Shown: positions 54,233 through 62,379 of the stretch, piece by piece | Layout of the letters: every line of letters starts with the position of its first letter | How positions within the stretch are numbered: the stretch's first letter is position 1 | Origin: SAR324 cluster bacterium | GTDB lineage: Bacteria > SAR324 > NAC60-12 | Length of the DNA stretch: 62,379 nucleotides | Direction of reading: 5' to 3' | Assembly: GCA_015231885.1 (NCBI GenBank) | Contig: JADGAT010000018.1 | Span: 1-62,379 of the forward strand | Made by a program: the position numbers and the translations under genes | Notes under the pieces: model-generated | The model's input: only the letters and a program-made list of their open reading frames with translations | Databases searched by the model: none | What the model was told of the DNA's origin: nothing

Positions 54233-55339
54233 ATGACTGTTGACAGGCGAATAGAAAACATTAACGTGTATTCAGAGGATCCGTTGATTACTCCTACACA
54301 GTTGAAAAAGGAGTTTCCTCATACGGATAAGCATGTGGAGACAATCAGAGTAGCACGCAACCGAATATTCAATATTATGGACCGAAAGGAGCATCGATTG
54401 TTTGTTGTGGTAGGGCCTTGCTCTATTCATGATGTGGATGCCGCCATGGAATATGCGGTTCGTCTGAAAAAGCTGGCTGAAGAGGTAAATGATACATTGA
54501 TGCTGGTGATGCGGGTCTATTTTGAAAAGCCCAGGACCACAGTGGGATGGCAGGGATTGATCAATGATCCTTATTTGGATGGATCGGGCCAAATAGAAGA
54601 AGGACTGCGCCAGGCACGCAAATTATTGGTTGATTTAGCAGAATTGGGGATGCCTGCTGCCGGGGAAGCTTTGGATTTGGTGTCTCCACAGTATGTGCAA
54701 GATTTGATTTCCTGGACTGCCATTGGGGCACGAACCACTGAATCACAAAATCATCGTAAGATGGCAAGTGCCCTTTCAACAGCAGTGGGGTTTAAAAATG
54801 CGACAAATGGAGATTTGGCCGTTGCGGTCAATGCGTTGTTGTCCGCCGCAAGAAGCAATCACTTTCTCAGTGTGGATCCGGAAGGGCATGTGGCTGTGAT
54901 CCGGACTAAAGGAAATCCATATACGCATGTTGTACTTCGTGGGGGAAGCAATGGCCCGAATTATGGCACTGACGAAGTAGCCACCTGTGAAAAACTGATA
55001 ACAGCGGCAGGATTGGATGCAAATATTATGGTCGACTGCAGCCATGCCAATTCTGAAAAAGACCCGGCAAAGCAACTTGTTGTGATGGACGAAATAACCG
55101 ACCAAATTATTAACGGAAACCAGTCCATCATTGGTTTGATGATCGAAAGTAACCTGGAATGGGGAAATCAGCCCATTGCAAATGGTGTAGGCCAATTGAA
55201 ATATGGTGTGTCTGTCACAGATCCCTGCATTGATTGGAATACTACAGCTAGTGCGATCAGAAAGATGCATCAGCAGCTAATGGGTGTTCTCCCAAAAAGA
55301 AACGAAGGAAGCCACAGAAAATCTGCTCAAAAAATATGA
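54233..55339 (+). CDS. aroG: 3-deoxy-D-arabino-heptulosonate 7-phosphate synthase, class I
   Basis: This enzyme starts the shikimate pathway by joining phosphoenolpyruvate and erythrose 4-phosphate. The 368-residue length and segments VVGPCSIHDVDAAMEYA (metal-binding Cys at about 63), RVYFEKPRTTVGWQGLINDPYLDGS and GARTTESQNHRKMAS match the AroF/G/H class. Metal ligands later appear in MVDCSHANS. The feedback isoform cannot be assigned, so the aroG symbol is a family label. It is convergent with the pterin dehydratase gene, with no gap between the stops. Confidence 0.93.
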   Translation: MTVDRRIENINVYSEDPLITPTQLKKEFPHTDKHVETIRVARNRIFNIMDRKEHRLFVVVGPCSIHDVDAAMEYAVRLKKLAEEVNDTLMLVMRVYFEKPRTTVGWQGLINDPYLDGSGQIEEGLRQARKLLVDLAELGMPAAGEALDLVSPQYVQDLISWTAIGARTTESQNHRKMASALSTAVGFKNATNGDLAVAVNALLSAARSNHFLSVDPEGHVAVIRTKGNPYTHVVLRGGSNGPNYGTDEVATCEKLITAAGLDANIMVDCSHANSEKDPAKQLVVMDEITDQIINGNQSIIGLMIESNLEWGNQPIANGVGQLKYGVSVTDPCIDWNTTASAIRKMHQQLMGVLPKRNEGSHRKSAQKI

Positions 55340-55672
55340 TCACAGTTGATCAGTTTTTGCTGCCATAATAAAATCATTGGCATGCAGCCCTTTTATTTTA
55401 TGGGTCCACCACGAAACAGTGACGTTGCGGAATTCAACCAGCATGACCGGATGATGTCCCTCATCTTCTGCAATAGCTCCCACCTTATTTACAAAAGCAA
55501 GCGTTTCTTTGAAGTTATTGAAGTCAAACATGCGCTCCAATCGCTGAATTCCTTCGACTTCTTTGAACTCCCAGTCTGGAATTTTGGGCTTCCATTTCTC
55601 AGTTTCTGCTGCTGTCGCAAGCGGAGCACCTGCTTGACATGCAATACATTTCATTTCTGTTAATTCTGACAT
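55340..55672 (-). CDS. Pterin-4a-carbinolamine dehydratase (PCD/DCoH)
   Basis: A 110-residue dehydratase that recycles 4a-hydroxytetrahydropterin for aromatic-amino-acid hydroxylases. The family signature E-D-E-G-H-H-P and VSWWTHKIKGLHANDF are present. The start at 55672 is supported by AGGAAATCC ahead of the ATG; an upstream frame to 55738 lacks this. A Cys pair (C-I-A-C) precedes the core, an unusual feature for the family. No hydroxylase lies in the window. Confidence 0.93.
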   Translation of the reverse strand: MSELTEMKCIACQAGAPLATAAETEKWKPKIPDWEFKEVEGIQRLERMFDFNNFKETLAFVNKVGAIAEDEGHHPVMLVEFRNVTVSWWTHKIKGLHANDFIMAAKTDQL

Positions 55673-55823
55673 CGGATTTCCTGTTTTTATCGGATTGCTA
55701 TTCTGATAATGATCAGTATACTGGTATCGAATATGCACTGGCTATCGTACACTAATTTTTTTCCAAAGGAAATACAGAGGTATTTATTATTCATGAATTG
55801 AAATTATTGAACGAAACTATTGA

Positions 55824-56303
55824 ATGAACGAAATCATTTTGGGGCTTGGGGATTATGGTGCCTCTAAAACACCAGGAACTATTATAAAAACGTACGCGTT
55901 GGGGTCTTGCGTTGCGGTCATGTTGTATGATCCTGTGATCCAGGCGGCAGGGATGGTTCATGTGGTTTTACCAGACTCGTCAATTGACAGCAAAAAAGCA
56001 CAGCAGAAGCCAGGGTATTTTGCAGACACGGGAATTTCTTCGCTGCTGGCACTGATGGAGCAGCTGGGAAGTTCCGGGCAAGTATGGGTCAAGTTAGCGG
56101 GAGGTGCCCAAATTGCAGATCCTAATTTCCGTTTCAATGTGGGTAAACGAAATACTCTGGCCGTTAAAAAATGCTTATGGGCTTTAAGGTTAGGAGCCTT
56201 GACAGAGGATTTGGGTGGGGATTTGAGTCGTACGGTTGCGCTACGGACTGATGATGGAATGGTGGTTCTCTCTAACCCGAAAAAAGGAGAGTGGATGATA
56301 TGA
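55824..56303 (+). CDS. cheD: CheD-type receptor deamidase
   Basis: A 159-residue CheD that deamidates glutamines on chemoreceptors. The catalytic Cys is in LGSCVAV (Cys 29) and the His in MVHVVLP (His 46). KTPGTIIKTYALGSC and KLAGGAQI complete the family pattern. It sits 16 bases upstream of a CheC/CheX-type phosphatase gene. No cheA, cheW or receptor gene is in the window, so it may serve receptors elsewhere or have been reused by the local regulatory cluster. Confidence 0.92.
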   Translation: MNEIILGLGDYGASKTPGTIIKTYALGSCVAVMLYDPVIQAAGMVHVVLPDSSIDSKKAQQKPGYFADTGISSLLALMEQLGSSGQVWVKLAGGAQIADPNFRFNVGKRNTLAVKKCLWALRLGALTEDLGGDLSRTVALRTDDGMVVLSNPKKGEWMI

Positions 56304-56319
56304 AGGGAGAATTAAGAAA

Positions 56320-56808
56320 ATGAATAATGCCGAATTACGGGAAAAACTGAAAACGCATATCATCAATGCGGTGAGTGAATCCATGGAGATGTTTTTTGTG
56401 GATGCGGAGCACATGGGCGAGTATTTGGATTATTCAGAAGGCATTGATTGGATCAACATGGATGCTTTGTATGCTGAAATTTTGATTTTTTTTCCTTTTT
56501 CTGGAGAACTGCGCCTCATCATGCCGCGTCAGTTGGTTGTGACTATGGCCGAAAATGTTTATTCCATGGAAGAAGAACCTTCTGAACAAATACTGGATGA
56601 TTTGATTGCAGAAACTCTCAATGTGATTGCTGGCCGATTGCTGGCTTCGATGTTACCACCCTCAGAACGGTTTAAATTTGGTTTGCCAGAATTGGGAGAA
56701 GATTCATTTTTGGAAACAGATGCTTTTTCAGAGGCCGTTGATTTTGATGCAGAAGGAATTCCCCTTTGGGTCGTTGCCTGTGGAGAGGGTTTTTTAGAAT
56801 ACGTTTAG
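56320..56808 (+). CDS. CheX/CheC-like protein
   Basis: A 162-residue protein of the CheC-CheX-FliY superfamily, which dephosphorylate CheY-like receivers. The essential E-x2-N helix is DDLIAETLNVIAGRLLASMLP. Only one such motif is present, as in CheX, rather than the two of CheC. It directly follows cheD, as is usual for cheC/cheD-type pairs. Its target could be the single-domain receiver at 25212, but that is inference. It overlaps the convergent STAS gene by four bases. Confidence 0.82.
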   Translation: MNNAELREKLKTHIINAVSESMEMFFVDAEHMGEYLDYSEGIDWINMDALYAEILIFFPFSGELRLIMPRQLVVTMAENVYSMEEEPSEQILDDLIAETLNVIAGRLLASMLPPSERFKFGLPELGEDSFLETDAFSEAVDFDAEGIPLWVVACGEGFLEYV

Positions 56809-57152
56809 CTGAGCATTTCTAAGTTTCTTAATGCTTCTTGCTCTGTATCATAGATGGAAATTAGCTCCCCCAGCTTCGTTATCTGGAATGTTGCTTTCAT
56901 GTGGGGATTTAATTGACAAACTCCGAGCTGTTTGGCCTGCGATTTCATTGTTTTGTAAATAGTGGCAAGTGCTCCAAATCCTGCAGAATCCATATGGATG
57001 AGGTCTTGCATATTAATCAAAAGTGCTTTTGGATTTTTCTCGTCAGTCAAGAATTTGATGCGATTGTTGAACTCATACGCTTTGTCTAACGTAAGCTCAC
57101 CTTCCAACTCGACGACACAAATATTATTTTCCATGCGGTATATCAGTTCCAT
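56805..57152 (-). CDS. STAS-domain protein (anti-sigma antagonist type) 1
   Basis: A 115-residue single STAS domain. The conserved loop IHMDSAGFGAL carries the phosphorylatable Ser, with ICVVELEGELTLDKA as the opening strand. Such proteins are released from, or bound by, an anti-sigma kinase according to Ser phosphorylation, which a PP2C phosphatase reverses. It is convergent with the CheX-like gene. Confidence 0.88.
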   Translation of the reverse strand: MELIYRMENNICVVELEGELTLDKAYEFNNRIKFLTDEKNPKALLINMQDLIHMDSAGFGALATIYKTMKSQAKQLGVCQLNPHMKATFQITKLGELISIYDTEQEALRNLEMLS

Positions 57153-57160
57153 AAGCTTGC

Positions 57161-57634
57161 TTACTTTCTACAATCGGTGACCACATCATCAGCAATCATT
57201 TGATTCAGTTGTTTTTTGACTTCAACGGTCTCATGGGATCCATCTTCAAAGTAGATCTCAATTTTATCGATTAATAGACATTTCATGGCTTCCTGATACC
57301 AGTCTCCAAACCACCAGCTTCGATTGATGGGGTTTTCGGCGCTTTTTATTGGGAGGTAGGGGCCAGTATGATCTTCCAATTGCTTGTGGAAGATGGTTTG
57401 ACCTTCCTCATTGAAGAACGAAATGGAGAATAGTAAATGCTCTATTGTTTTTGTGCTTGTATTGGACCAAAAGATACGGACAGGCATGAACTGATTATGC
57501 TGTAGAGCAATTTGACTAATGAACAGAGGAGTTCCTGTTTGCTGAGCTCTCTGTAATCCTTTTTCCACAGTTGCGCTCAAACATCCCGTGAGCATCGGAA
57601 TGAAAAGTAAAATGACGCCAATTATTTTTTTCAT
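57161..57634 (-). CDS. Lipoprotein of unknown function
   Basis: A 157-residue lipoprotein from ATG 57634: signal ending MLTGC (Cys at about residue 18). The mature part resembles an immunoglobulin-like exported domain (SFFNEEGQTIFHKQLEDHTGPYLPIKSAENPINRSWWFGDWYQE), reminiscent of DUF1425-like YcfL proteins, but the match is loose. It sits between two STAS genes on the same strand (8 and 19 bases apart), suggesting that it is part of the cluster's transcription unit. The frame opens further upstream at 57709 within the next gene and is not used. Confidence 0.65.
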   Translation of the reverse strand: MKKIIGVILLFIPMLTGCLSATVEKGLQRAQQTGTPLFISQIALQHNQFMPVRIFWSNTSTKTIEHLLFSISFFNEEGQTIFHKQLEDHTGPYLPIKSAENPINRSWWFGDWYQEAMKCLLIDKIEIYFEDGSHETVEVKKQLNQMIADDVVTDCRK

Positions 57635-57653
57635 AATCGATCTTGTGAGAGGC

Positions 57654-57989
57654 TTAGTTCTGAAAAGATGAAACCGCTTCTTCTTCTGTTGAGTAAGTCG
57701 GAATGACATCGCTTAGATTGGCTTTGCGGAATAATGATGTGAGATATTCATTTGGACAGAGTACGGCTTTGATTTCCCTTTTGCGCAGTCGGTTAAAAAA
57801 TGCGATGACCAACCCGATTCCCGAAGAATCGATACGCTGCACTTTTGTAAAGTCTAGTACGTATCCTTCAAAATCCATATTTGATAGTGCCGTCAGAGAT
57901 ATTTCCATCTCTAAGGTCTCTGTCAGGGTGAGCCGTTCTGCAAAGTCAATGATGCAGATATTATTGGATGTGCGATAAGATAATTTCAC
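57654..57989 (-). CDS. STAS-domain protein 2
   Basis: A 111-residue single STAS domain with phospho-loop QRIDSSGIGLVIAFF and opening strand ICIIDFAERLTLTE. It overlaps no other gene by more than a few bases and is first of the minus-strand run STAS 2, lipoprotein, STAS 1. Two adjacent serines in the loop make it closest to classical SpoIIAA/RsbV. Confidence 0.88.
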   Translation of the reverse strand: MKLSYRTSNNICIIDFAERLTLTETLEMEISLTALSNMDFEGYVLDFTKVQRIDSSGIGLVIAFFNRLRKREIKAVLCPNEYLTSLFRKANLSDVIPTYSTEEEAVSSFQN

Positions 57990-58137
57990 AATTTTCTTTC
58001 AAAGTCTGTTAGTTGTTTCTGTTACACACTGCATATTGAAATGTTTGCTCAATCATGCTTATTTTACTACAATATACGATTGGATTATGCAATATTACTT
58101 TGAAAATTGATAAATAATCCATTTTTTTAAGACAATC

Positions 58138-58482
58138 ATGAGTCTATCATACCGCATTGCAAATCAGATCTGTATCATAGAGGTTGATGGTGAACTAACC
58201 GCAGATCTGGCAAATAAACTCACTCCTTATTGCTTCGAGGTGTTGGAACAGGCCAAAGCGAATGCTCTCGTCATCAATTTGGAAAAAACATCCTGTATCA
58301 ACTCAGCAGGGATAGGCACTTTGATGATGTTAATGAAACGGTCTCCTGTTGATTTGGCTTTTTGCCAATTGAATACCTCCGTTTACAGTACGTTGAAATT
58401 GATCCAGTTGAATAAGAAAATTACAATCTTTAATACAGAAGAGGAGGCCTTCGATTTTTTTAAAGAGGGAACTTCATTATGA
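58138..58482 (+). CDS. STAS-domain protein 3
   Basis: A 114-residue single STAS domain transcribed towards STAS 4. The loop reads SCINSAGIGTLMMLMK: Asn replaces the usual Asp before the Ser, which may lower phosphorylation or alter partner choice. The opening strand ICIIEVDGELTADLA is typical. Its stop lies 8 bases from the stop of the convergent STAS 4 gene. Confidence 0.87.
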   Translation: MSLSYRIANQICIIEVDGELTADLANKLTPYCFEVLEQAKANALVINLEKTSCINSAGIGTLMMLMKRSPVDLAFCQLNTSVYSTLKLIQLNKKITIFNTEEEAFDFFKEGTSL

Positions 58483-58490
58483 ATGGAGGT

Positions 58491-58835
58491 CTATTCTGTG
58501 TGCAAACTTGCCAGTGCTTTCGCTTCGCTGCTGTGGAAATTAAAAATGCCGTCCAGGCCAATACCCTTTATCATTTCAAAGAGTTCGTCACTCACATGAC
58601 AAATGATCAACTGGATTTGTTTTTTTTGAAAACGCTTGTACAAACTGAACATTTTTCCAATGCCTGCAGAGTCGATTTTTTTTACCTTGGCTAAGTTGAT
58701 AACGACCGTACGAAGGGAGTGTTCTTCCACTAGTGTTTCCACATAAAAATAAAATTCTTCTGCATTTTTCCAAGTGAGATCTTCTTCTATGAGTATCACA
58801 CAAGTCTCGTTTTCAATTCGATTCGAGAGATTCAT
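58491..58835 (-). CDS. STAS-domain protein 4
   Basis: A 114-residue single STAS domain with loop KKIDSAGIGKMFSLYK. It resembles STAS 5 at 60599 in its opening (L-x-x-x-I-E-N-E-x-x-x-I, then L/I-T-W-x-N-A-x-E-F-x-F-Y-V), so the two are recent paralogues. It is convergent with STAS 3. The ATG at 58835 has no strong ribosome site visible. Confidence 0.88.
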   Translation of the reverse strand: MNLSNRIENETCVILIEEDLTWKNAEEFYFYVETLVEEHSLRTVVINLAKVKKIDSAGIGKMFSLYKRFQKKQIQLIICHVSDELFEMIKGIGLDGIFNFHSSEAKALASLHTE

Positions 58836-59024
58836 GGTCGTCTTCTGGGTTTGTGCTCATCACTTTTTTTATGGGCTCCATGCCTTTGATAGTGAAGCAT
58901 CGCACAATGAAATCTTATTGTCCATGAAAAATAGATTGAAAAAACATCTTTTTGTCGCACTTAGATAAGGGCTAGTTGCAACAAGAAAAAATGAGAGGAT
59001 ATCCTGTCTGCTGTGAAAAGAGTT

Positions 59025-59489
59025 CTACAGAGGAATCCCGTCTAGTCCAGTGATGGCACCACCACAATCAGATCCAAAACTGGCATCGCCACTGGGATCA
59101 TCGGCATTGCCGAGAAGCAGCAAATTGGAAAAGTGTACGGATTCTTGTTTAGTGACACTATCCCCTCTGTCAATATCACCAAAATCAATTTCTAATTCCT
59201 GCGAGGTGTTGTTCGAAAAACTGAACGTCCATTTTACCGAAACATCGGTGGCTTTGCAGGTTCCGCTTTTTTCTTCTGCTGTCATCGTCAGTGTCAGTGT
59301 TCCTCCGCAAGTGTCAGTGCTGTCGCTATTGCCAGCTGCGATATCAGTAGCACAGCTGTCGATGTCATCATATGAAAAAGAGGAAGTGTCGGCATCCAAG
59401 TCAAAGTCAACATCGGCCTCGCTCCCTGTACCACAAGACAGAATGAAAAAAGAGATGAATGATACTGCGACAATGTTGTTTATTTTCAT
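59025..59489 (-). CDS. Acidic lipoprotein, unknown
   Basis: A 154-residue lipoprotein with lipobox FILSC (Cys at about residue 19). The mature part is very acidic (a run of Asp in the first third) and contains eight or more further cysteine/strand elements such as CATDI, TCGGTLTLTM and GTCKATDVSVKWTFSF, suggesting a disulfide-stabilised beta domain. AAAGGAGGG lies just ahead of the ATG at 59489. No family recognised. It stands alone between STAS genes and the exporter. Confidence 0.75.
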   Translation of the reverse strand: MKINNIVAVSFISFFILSCGTGSEADVDFDLDADTSSFSYDDIDSCATDIAAGNSDSTDTCGGTLTLTMTAEEKSGTCKATDVSVKWTFSFSNNTSQELEIDFGDIDRGDSVTKQESVHFSNLLLLGNADDPSGDASFGSDCGGAITGLDGIPL

Positions 59490-59645
59490 TTTACCCTCCT
59501 TTAATGAATAATGGAATAGTCGTGGTTCTATTTGTGTTATCGGCAGCATGGGGCCAAATGTTTAATAAAAATGTAACAATGGACAGAGTTTTTGTGGTTC
59601 ACATGGAGATTGTGTATAGTGAGTAAACTCTCAACAGTATTGTAA

Positions 59646-60566
59646 ATGGAAAATAAGAAAAAACTGTGGTTGACCCTCGTGCCGGGGATTTTTGTATTTT
59701 TGTGGAGCACGGGTTTCATTGGAGCAAAATTTGGATTGCCTTATGCCGGGCCGTATACCTTTTTATTTTTGCGTATGGCAGTCACTCTTGTTCTGCTGGG
59801 AGTGATCATCCCAATCACTCATTCTGATTGGCCAAGTGATAAAAAATCCATTTTCCACTTGGCAATTTCCGGAACATTGGTCCATGGCGCATTTCTGGGT
59901 GGTGTGTTTTCTGCGATTAAAGCGGGAATGCCTGCCGGGATCAGTGCAATGATTGTGGGTTTGCAACCCATTGTGACAATGATCCTGACCGTTGTACTCA
60001 CCAAGGTTTCGTTCTCCCGTAGACAGGTATCTGGCGTCATTCTGGGATTTATAGGAATTTTCGGTGTGCTCTTGGGGGGGAAGTTGACGACAGAGGTTGA
60101 TTTGATATCAGGGATCAATTTGCTGACGGTGAGTTATGCGGTAATGGCACTGTTCGGAATTTCTTGCGGAACAATCTATCAGAAAAAATACTGCGAGCAC
60201 ACTCCGTTATTGACAGGAGCATTCATTCAATACACAGCGACAGCTATCATAATGGGAGGGTTGGCATACCGTCTGGAAACCATGGAATTTGTCCTGGCCC
60301 ATGAATTTATTTTTGCATTGCTCTGGCTGGTTGTGGGCTTATCCATTTCGGCCATCTTACTTCTACTTTTTATGATCAAAGAAGGAGAAGTCGCCAGGGT
60401 GGCCAGTTTGTTTTATCTGGTTCCTCCTTTGACTGCTATTGAAAGCTATGTCTTTTTTGATGAACGCTTGAGCATCATATCTTTAATTGGAATTGCTCTG
60501 TCAGTTTTTGGAGTTTATCTGGTTTTAGCAGTACCAAAAGGGAAGGGAAAGAATGCTTTAACGTGA
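59646..60566 (+). CDS. DMT/EamA-family transporter
   Basis: A 306-residue membrane protein with about ten helices arranged as two EamA halves. The first half opens LVPGIFVFLWSTGFIGAKFGLPYAGPYTFLFLRM and the second reads SVFGVYLVLA at its end; GFIGIFGVLLGGKL lies between. The family exports amino acids and other metabolites by proton exchange. The substrate is unknown. It is convergent with STAS 5. Confidence 0.88.
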   Translation: MENKKKLWLTLVPGIFVFLWSTGFIGAKFGLPYAGPYTFLFLRMAVTLVLLGVIIPITHSDWPSDKKSIFHLAISGTLVHGAFLGGVFSAIKAGMPAGISAMIVGLQPIVTMILTVVLTKVSFSRRQVSGVILGFIGIFGVLLGGKLTTEVDLISGINLLTVSYAVMALFGISCGTIYQKKYCEHTPLLTGAFIQYTATAIIMGGLAYRLETMEFVLAHEFIFALLWLVVGLSISAILLLLFMIKEGEVARVASLFYLVPPLTAIESYVFFDERLSIISLIGIALSVFGVYLVLAVPKGKGKNALT

Positions 60567-60598
60567 CATGCGGACATCTGGAAACCGTTATTGCCTTT

Positions 60599-60946
60599 TC
60601 AAGGATTTTCTTTTAGCAGTGCCAGTGCTTCTTCTACAGTTTTATATAAAGTGATTGCTCGGTCCAGACCAACATCTCTCATGACCTCATAGGCATCATT
60701 ATTTACTTGGCAAAGCATCCAGCGAATATTCTGTTTTTCAGAGGTTTTGTGTAAACTGTAGAGGATACCCATTCCCGAAGAGTCGATTTTGGTGACTTGT
60801 TCCAAGTTCACCACAATGGCTTGCAGGGGATGATCATCGGCTAAAGATTGTACATAAAAACGGAACTCTCCCGCATTTTGCCAGGTGATATCGCCCTTCA
60901 CTTGGATGATGCCGATCTCATTTTCAATCTGGTGTGACAGTTTCAT
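60599..60946 (-). CDS. STAS-domain protein 5
   Basis: A 115-residue single STAS domain with loop TKIDSSGMGILYSLHK. It is a close paralogue of STAS 4 (58491). It is separated from the other four by the acidic lipoprotein and the exporter, so it may be a later duplication. No kinase or sigma factor gene accompanies any of the five. Confidence 0.88.
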   Translation of the reverse strand: MKLSHQIENEIGIIQVKGDITWQNAGEFRFYVQSLADDHPLQAIVVNLEQVTKIDSSGMGILYSLHKTSEKQNIRWMLCQVNNDAYEVMRDVGLDRAITLYKTVEEALALLKENP

Positions 60947-61073
60947 TTTTTTGCAGCTTCATTCATGAGTCCATAACCTTGTTTAGAACAATCAATCATA
61001 CTCTCACATAAGGTCGGCAAGAGTCCAGCTTCTTTTATTATGTACGAACATCTATTTTTCTATGATGCTAAAT

Positions 61074-61652
61074 TTACGAGCGCGCATTATAAATAACCCC
61101 TCCCTCCTTTACGTACAGTTGCAGAACGTCGATCCCTTCTTTTTCCATGAAGGGGCCTGTTACCGCAATTCCTCGTGACGACAAAGCCGAATGGGTATTT
61201 TCTGGAAGAGGTCCTTCATCAAATCCCGTGATTTTTTCAACATCTCTGCTGGTTGCGGAATACACGACACTTTTTATACCTGACCAGCACACGGCACCCA
61301 GGCACATGGCACACATGTGTGCGTTAACTACCAGCTGATGTTCGGGAAGTCCGCTACTCCCCAAATCATAAGTTTCCAGCTTTTTTTGAGCAAAACTGAG
61401 TGCCATCACTTCGGCATGGGCAGAAGAAATTTGTTCTGAAATGACCCGATTGACTCCCACTGAAATCAATTTTCCGCTTTTTGTTTCAAAGACGGCGGCA
61501 CCAAAAGGGCCGCCTGTTTTAGCTTCAATATTTTTCCGTGTCAGTGCCAGCACAAAATACAGCCTGTCCTGTAGGGTTGAAAGATGAGAAGGATAGCTTG
61601 CAATAAAGGCAGGAGCCCAGTCGGGAAGGGTCAATTGGATTGAGTTGCGCAT
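61074..61652 (-). CDS. CMP/dCMP-deaminase-fold enzyme (guanine-deaminase-like)
   Basis: A 192-residue zinc deaminase. The metal site is H79-A-E81 and C114-x2-C117; the usual P-C-x-x-C is A-H-M-C-A-M-C, so the Pro before the first Cys is replaced. FGAAVFETKSGKLI and the region around ATSRDVEKITGFDEGP support a nucleoside or guanine deaminase. The start lies at 61652, 22 bases downstream of the cysteine hydrolase stop on the same strand. The two enzymes probably act in one nucleobase or amide pathway. Confidence 0.88.
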   Translation of the reverse strand: MRNSIQLTLPDWAPAFIASYPSHLSTLQDRLYFVLALTRKNIEAKTGGPFGAAVFETKSGKLISVGVNRVISEQISSAHAEVMALSFAQKKLETYDLGSSGLPEHQLVVNAHMCAMCLGAVCWSGIKSVVYSATSRDVEKITGFDEGPLPENTHSALSSRGIAVTGPFMEKEGIDVLQLYVKEGGVIYNARS

Positions 61653-61674
61653 AGGGTTTATGTTGGATGATTGT

Positions 61675-62379
61675 TTATGTCAGTCCAGGCCATTCGGACA
61701 TCGGAATTGTGGATGGGATGACATGCATTCCTGCATCGGCAAAACGCTGGAAGGCTTCATTGGCATCATCCGTGTAGTCAATCACCCCTGGAACAACGAC
61801 AGGAGAGGTACAGTCTTCCAAAAGGTAAATATTTTGTGGATTCTGTTTTTTTTCTTTTTGGATAAATTCCAGCAGATTTTCTATAGTCCAGCGCACGCAA
61901 TGGCTTTTGGCCTGACCGGCAATGATGACCGTGTCACAAGAAATCAGCTTTTTCATTAAATCCGTATTGGGTTCGGCAATCGTTTTTCCTTTTCCATCTT
62001 TCAAGACTTCAGGACACAAAGCAGAATAGTTTTCGGTCAGTGGGTTGTGGCCTTTTGTTTGATAATCTGGTTGAGAAAAACGAGTGATACCGTGAAAGAA
62101 TACGGCCTCTTCTACTGCCGGAACCAAAGCGTGTCCCACTCCTCCCAGCATGGCATGATAAGGCCAGATGGTGAGATCATACTTGCCGTCCTTTTTCAAC
62201 TGGGTGACATAATGTTCCAGATGCTGCTGCCCTTGCTTTGCATCCATTCCCAAGGCAACGGCAATTTCTGAGTTGAATTTCCATTTTTCAGTTTGGATAT
62301 CTTCTGTGGATACGAGGGAATAAGGTTCGGGATGATTGCCATGGCTGTCAACCAGAAAAAGGCTGTGAAAGACCTGCAT
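61675..62379 (-). CDS. Cysteine hydrolase (isochorismatase-like), cut by window edge
   Basis: The last 234 residues of a nicotinamidase/isochorismatase-fold hydrolase; the N terminus lies beyond the window. The catalytic Cys is in VIIAGQAKSHCVRWTIENLL, and LLEDCTSPVVVPGVIDY follows. The acidic and Lys residues of the triad are expected upstream or in the SHGNHPEPYSLVS region. Such enzymes hydrolyse amides, for example nicotinamide. It immediately precedes the deaminase gene, suggesting a pyridine or purine salvage role. Confidence 0.85.
   Translation of the reverse strand: MQVFHSLFLVDSHGNHPEPYSLVSTEDIQTEKWKFNSEIAVALGMDAKQGQQHLEHYVTQLKKDGKYDLTIWPYHAMLGGVGHALVPAVEEAVFFHGITRFSQPDYQTKGHNPLTENYSALCPEVLKDGKGKTIAEPNTDLMKKLISCDTVIIAGQAKSHCVRWTIENLLEFIQKEKKQNPQNIYLLEDCTSPVVVPGVIDYTDDANEAFQRFADAGMHVIPSTIPMSEWPGLT

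Noticed and set aside
1..62379. CRISPR arrays, rRNA and tRNA genes, phage integrase
   Set aside because: No regularly spaced repeats, cloverleaf-like sequence or recombinase signature was seen; the S74 fragment alone does not indicate a prophage.

Overview
The window looks like a chromosomal piece of a Gram-negative, proteobacteria-like organism of moderate GC. Supporting signs are lipobox lipoproteins, several predicted outer-membrane proteins, a GspC-like type II secretion protein, CheD/CheX, and many hybrid histidine kinases fed by periplasmic binding proteins. A deltaproteobacterial-grade or SAR324-like host is my guess from gene style only; no rRNA or tRNA gene was seen.

Layout. 1-1195 holds no convincing gene. 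1196-16850 is mostly housekeeping: a secreted repeat protein, a TPR protein, yhbY, metG, hemN, ppdK, an MBL hydrolase, miaA, two envelope proteins, gspC, a LysE-type exporter and a soluble PAS kinase. 17165-18336 carries a DUF3015-like lipoprotein and livF. 18337-46094 is a 27.8-kb accessory block. 46095-49920 carries livG, livM, livH and livK, on the same strand and in the order expected to run into livF. The simplest reading is that the block split a livKHMGF operon between livG and livF.

Inside the block, the left end has IS66-like and IS91-like remnants and the right end has two IS200-type copies. These copies abut 5'-truncated fragments of an NFACT-R protein and of an S74-type intramolecular chaperone, with a hicBA toxin-antitoxin pair between them. 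The interior holds a response regulator/kinase pair, a TacAT toxin-antitoxin module, a C-type-lectin-like lipoprotein, three copies of a 69-bp structured repeat, a CheY-like regulator and a receiver-phosphatase (RsbU type). After these comes the main item: four consecutive cassettes of periplasmic solute-binding protein(s) plus a membrane hybrid histidine kinase (26876-43337), with no transporter permease or ATPase. All four kinases end in the same ~60-residue tail beyond the receiver. A 227-bp near-identical DNA repeat and a vestigial binding-protein start show that the array has been recombining.

50018-62379 returns to chromosomal genes: an outer-membrane protein, a stand-alone YchF-type C-terminal domain, a lipoprotein hydrolase, PPK2, DAHP synthase, a pterin dehydratase, then cheD, a cheX-like gene and five single-domain STAS proteins, a DMT exporter, a CMP/dCMP-type deaminase and a truncated cysteine hydrolase. 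The receiver-phosphatase in the block and the STAS cluster could be two halves of a partner-switching pathway downstream of the binding-protein/kinase array. That link is inference.
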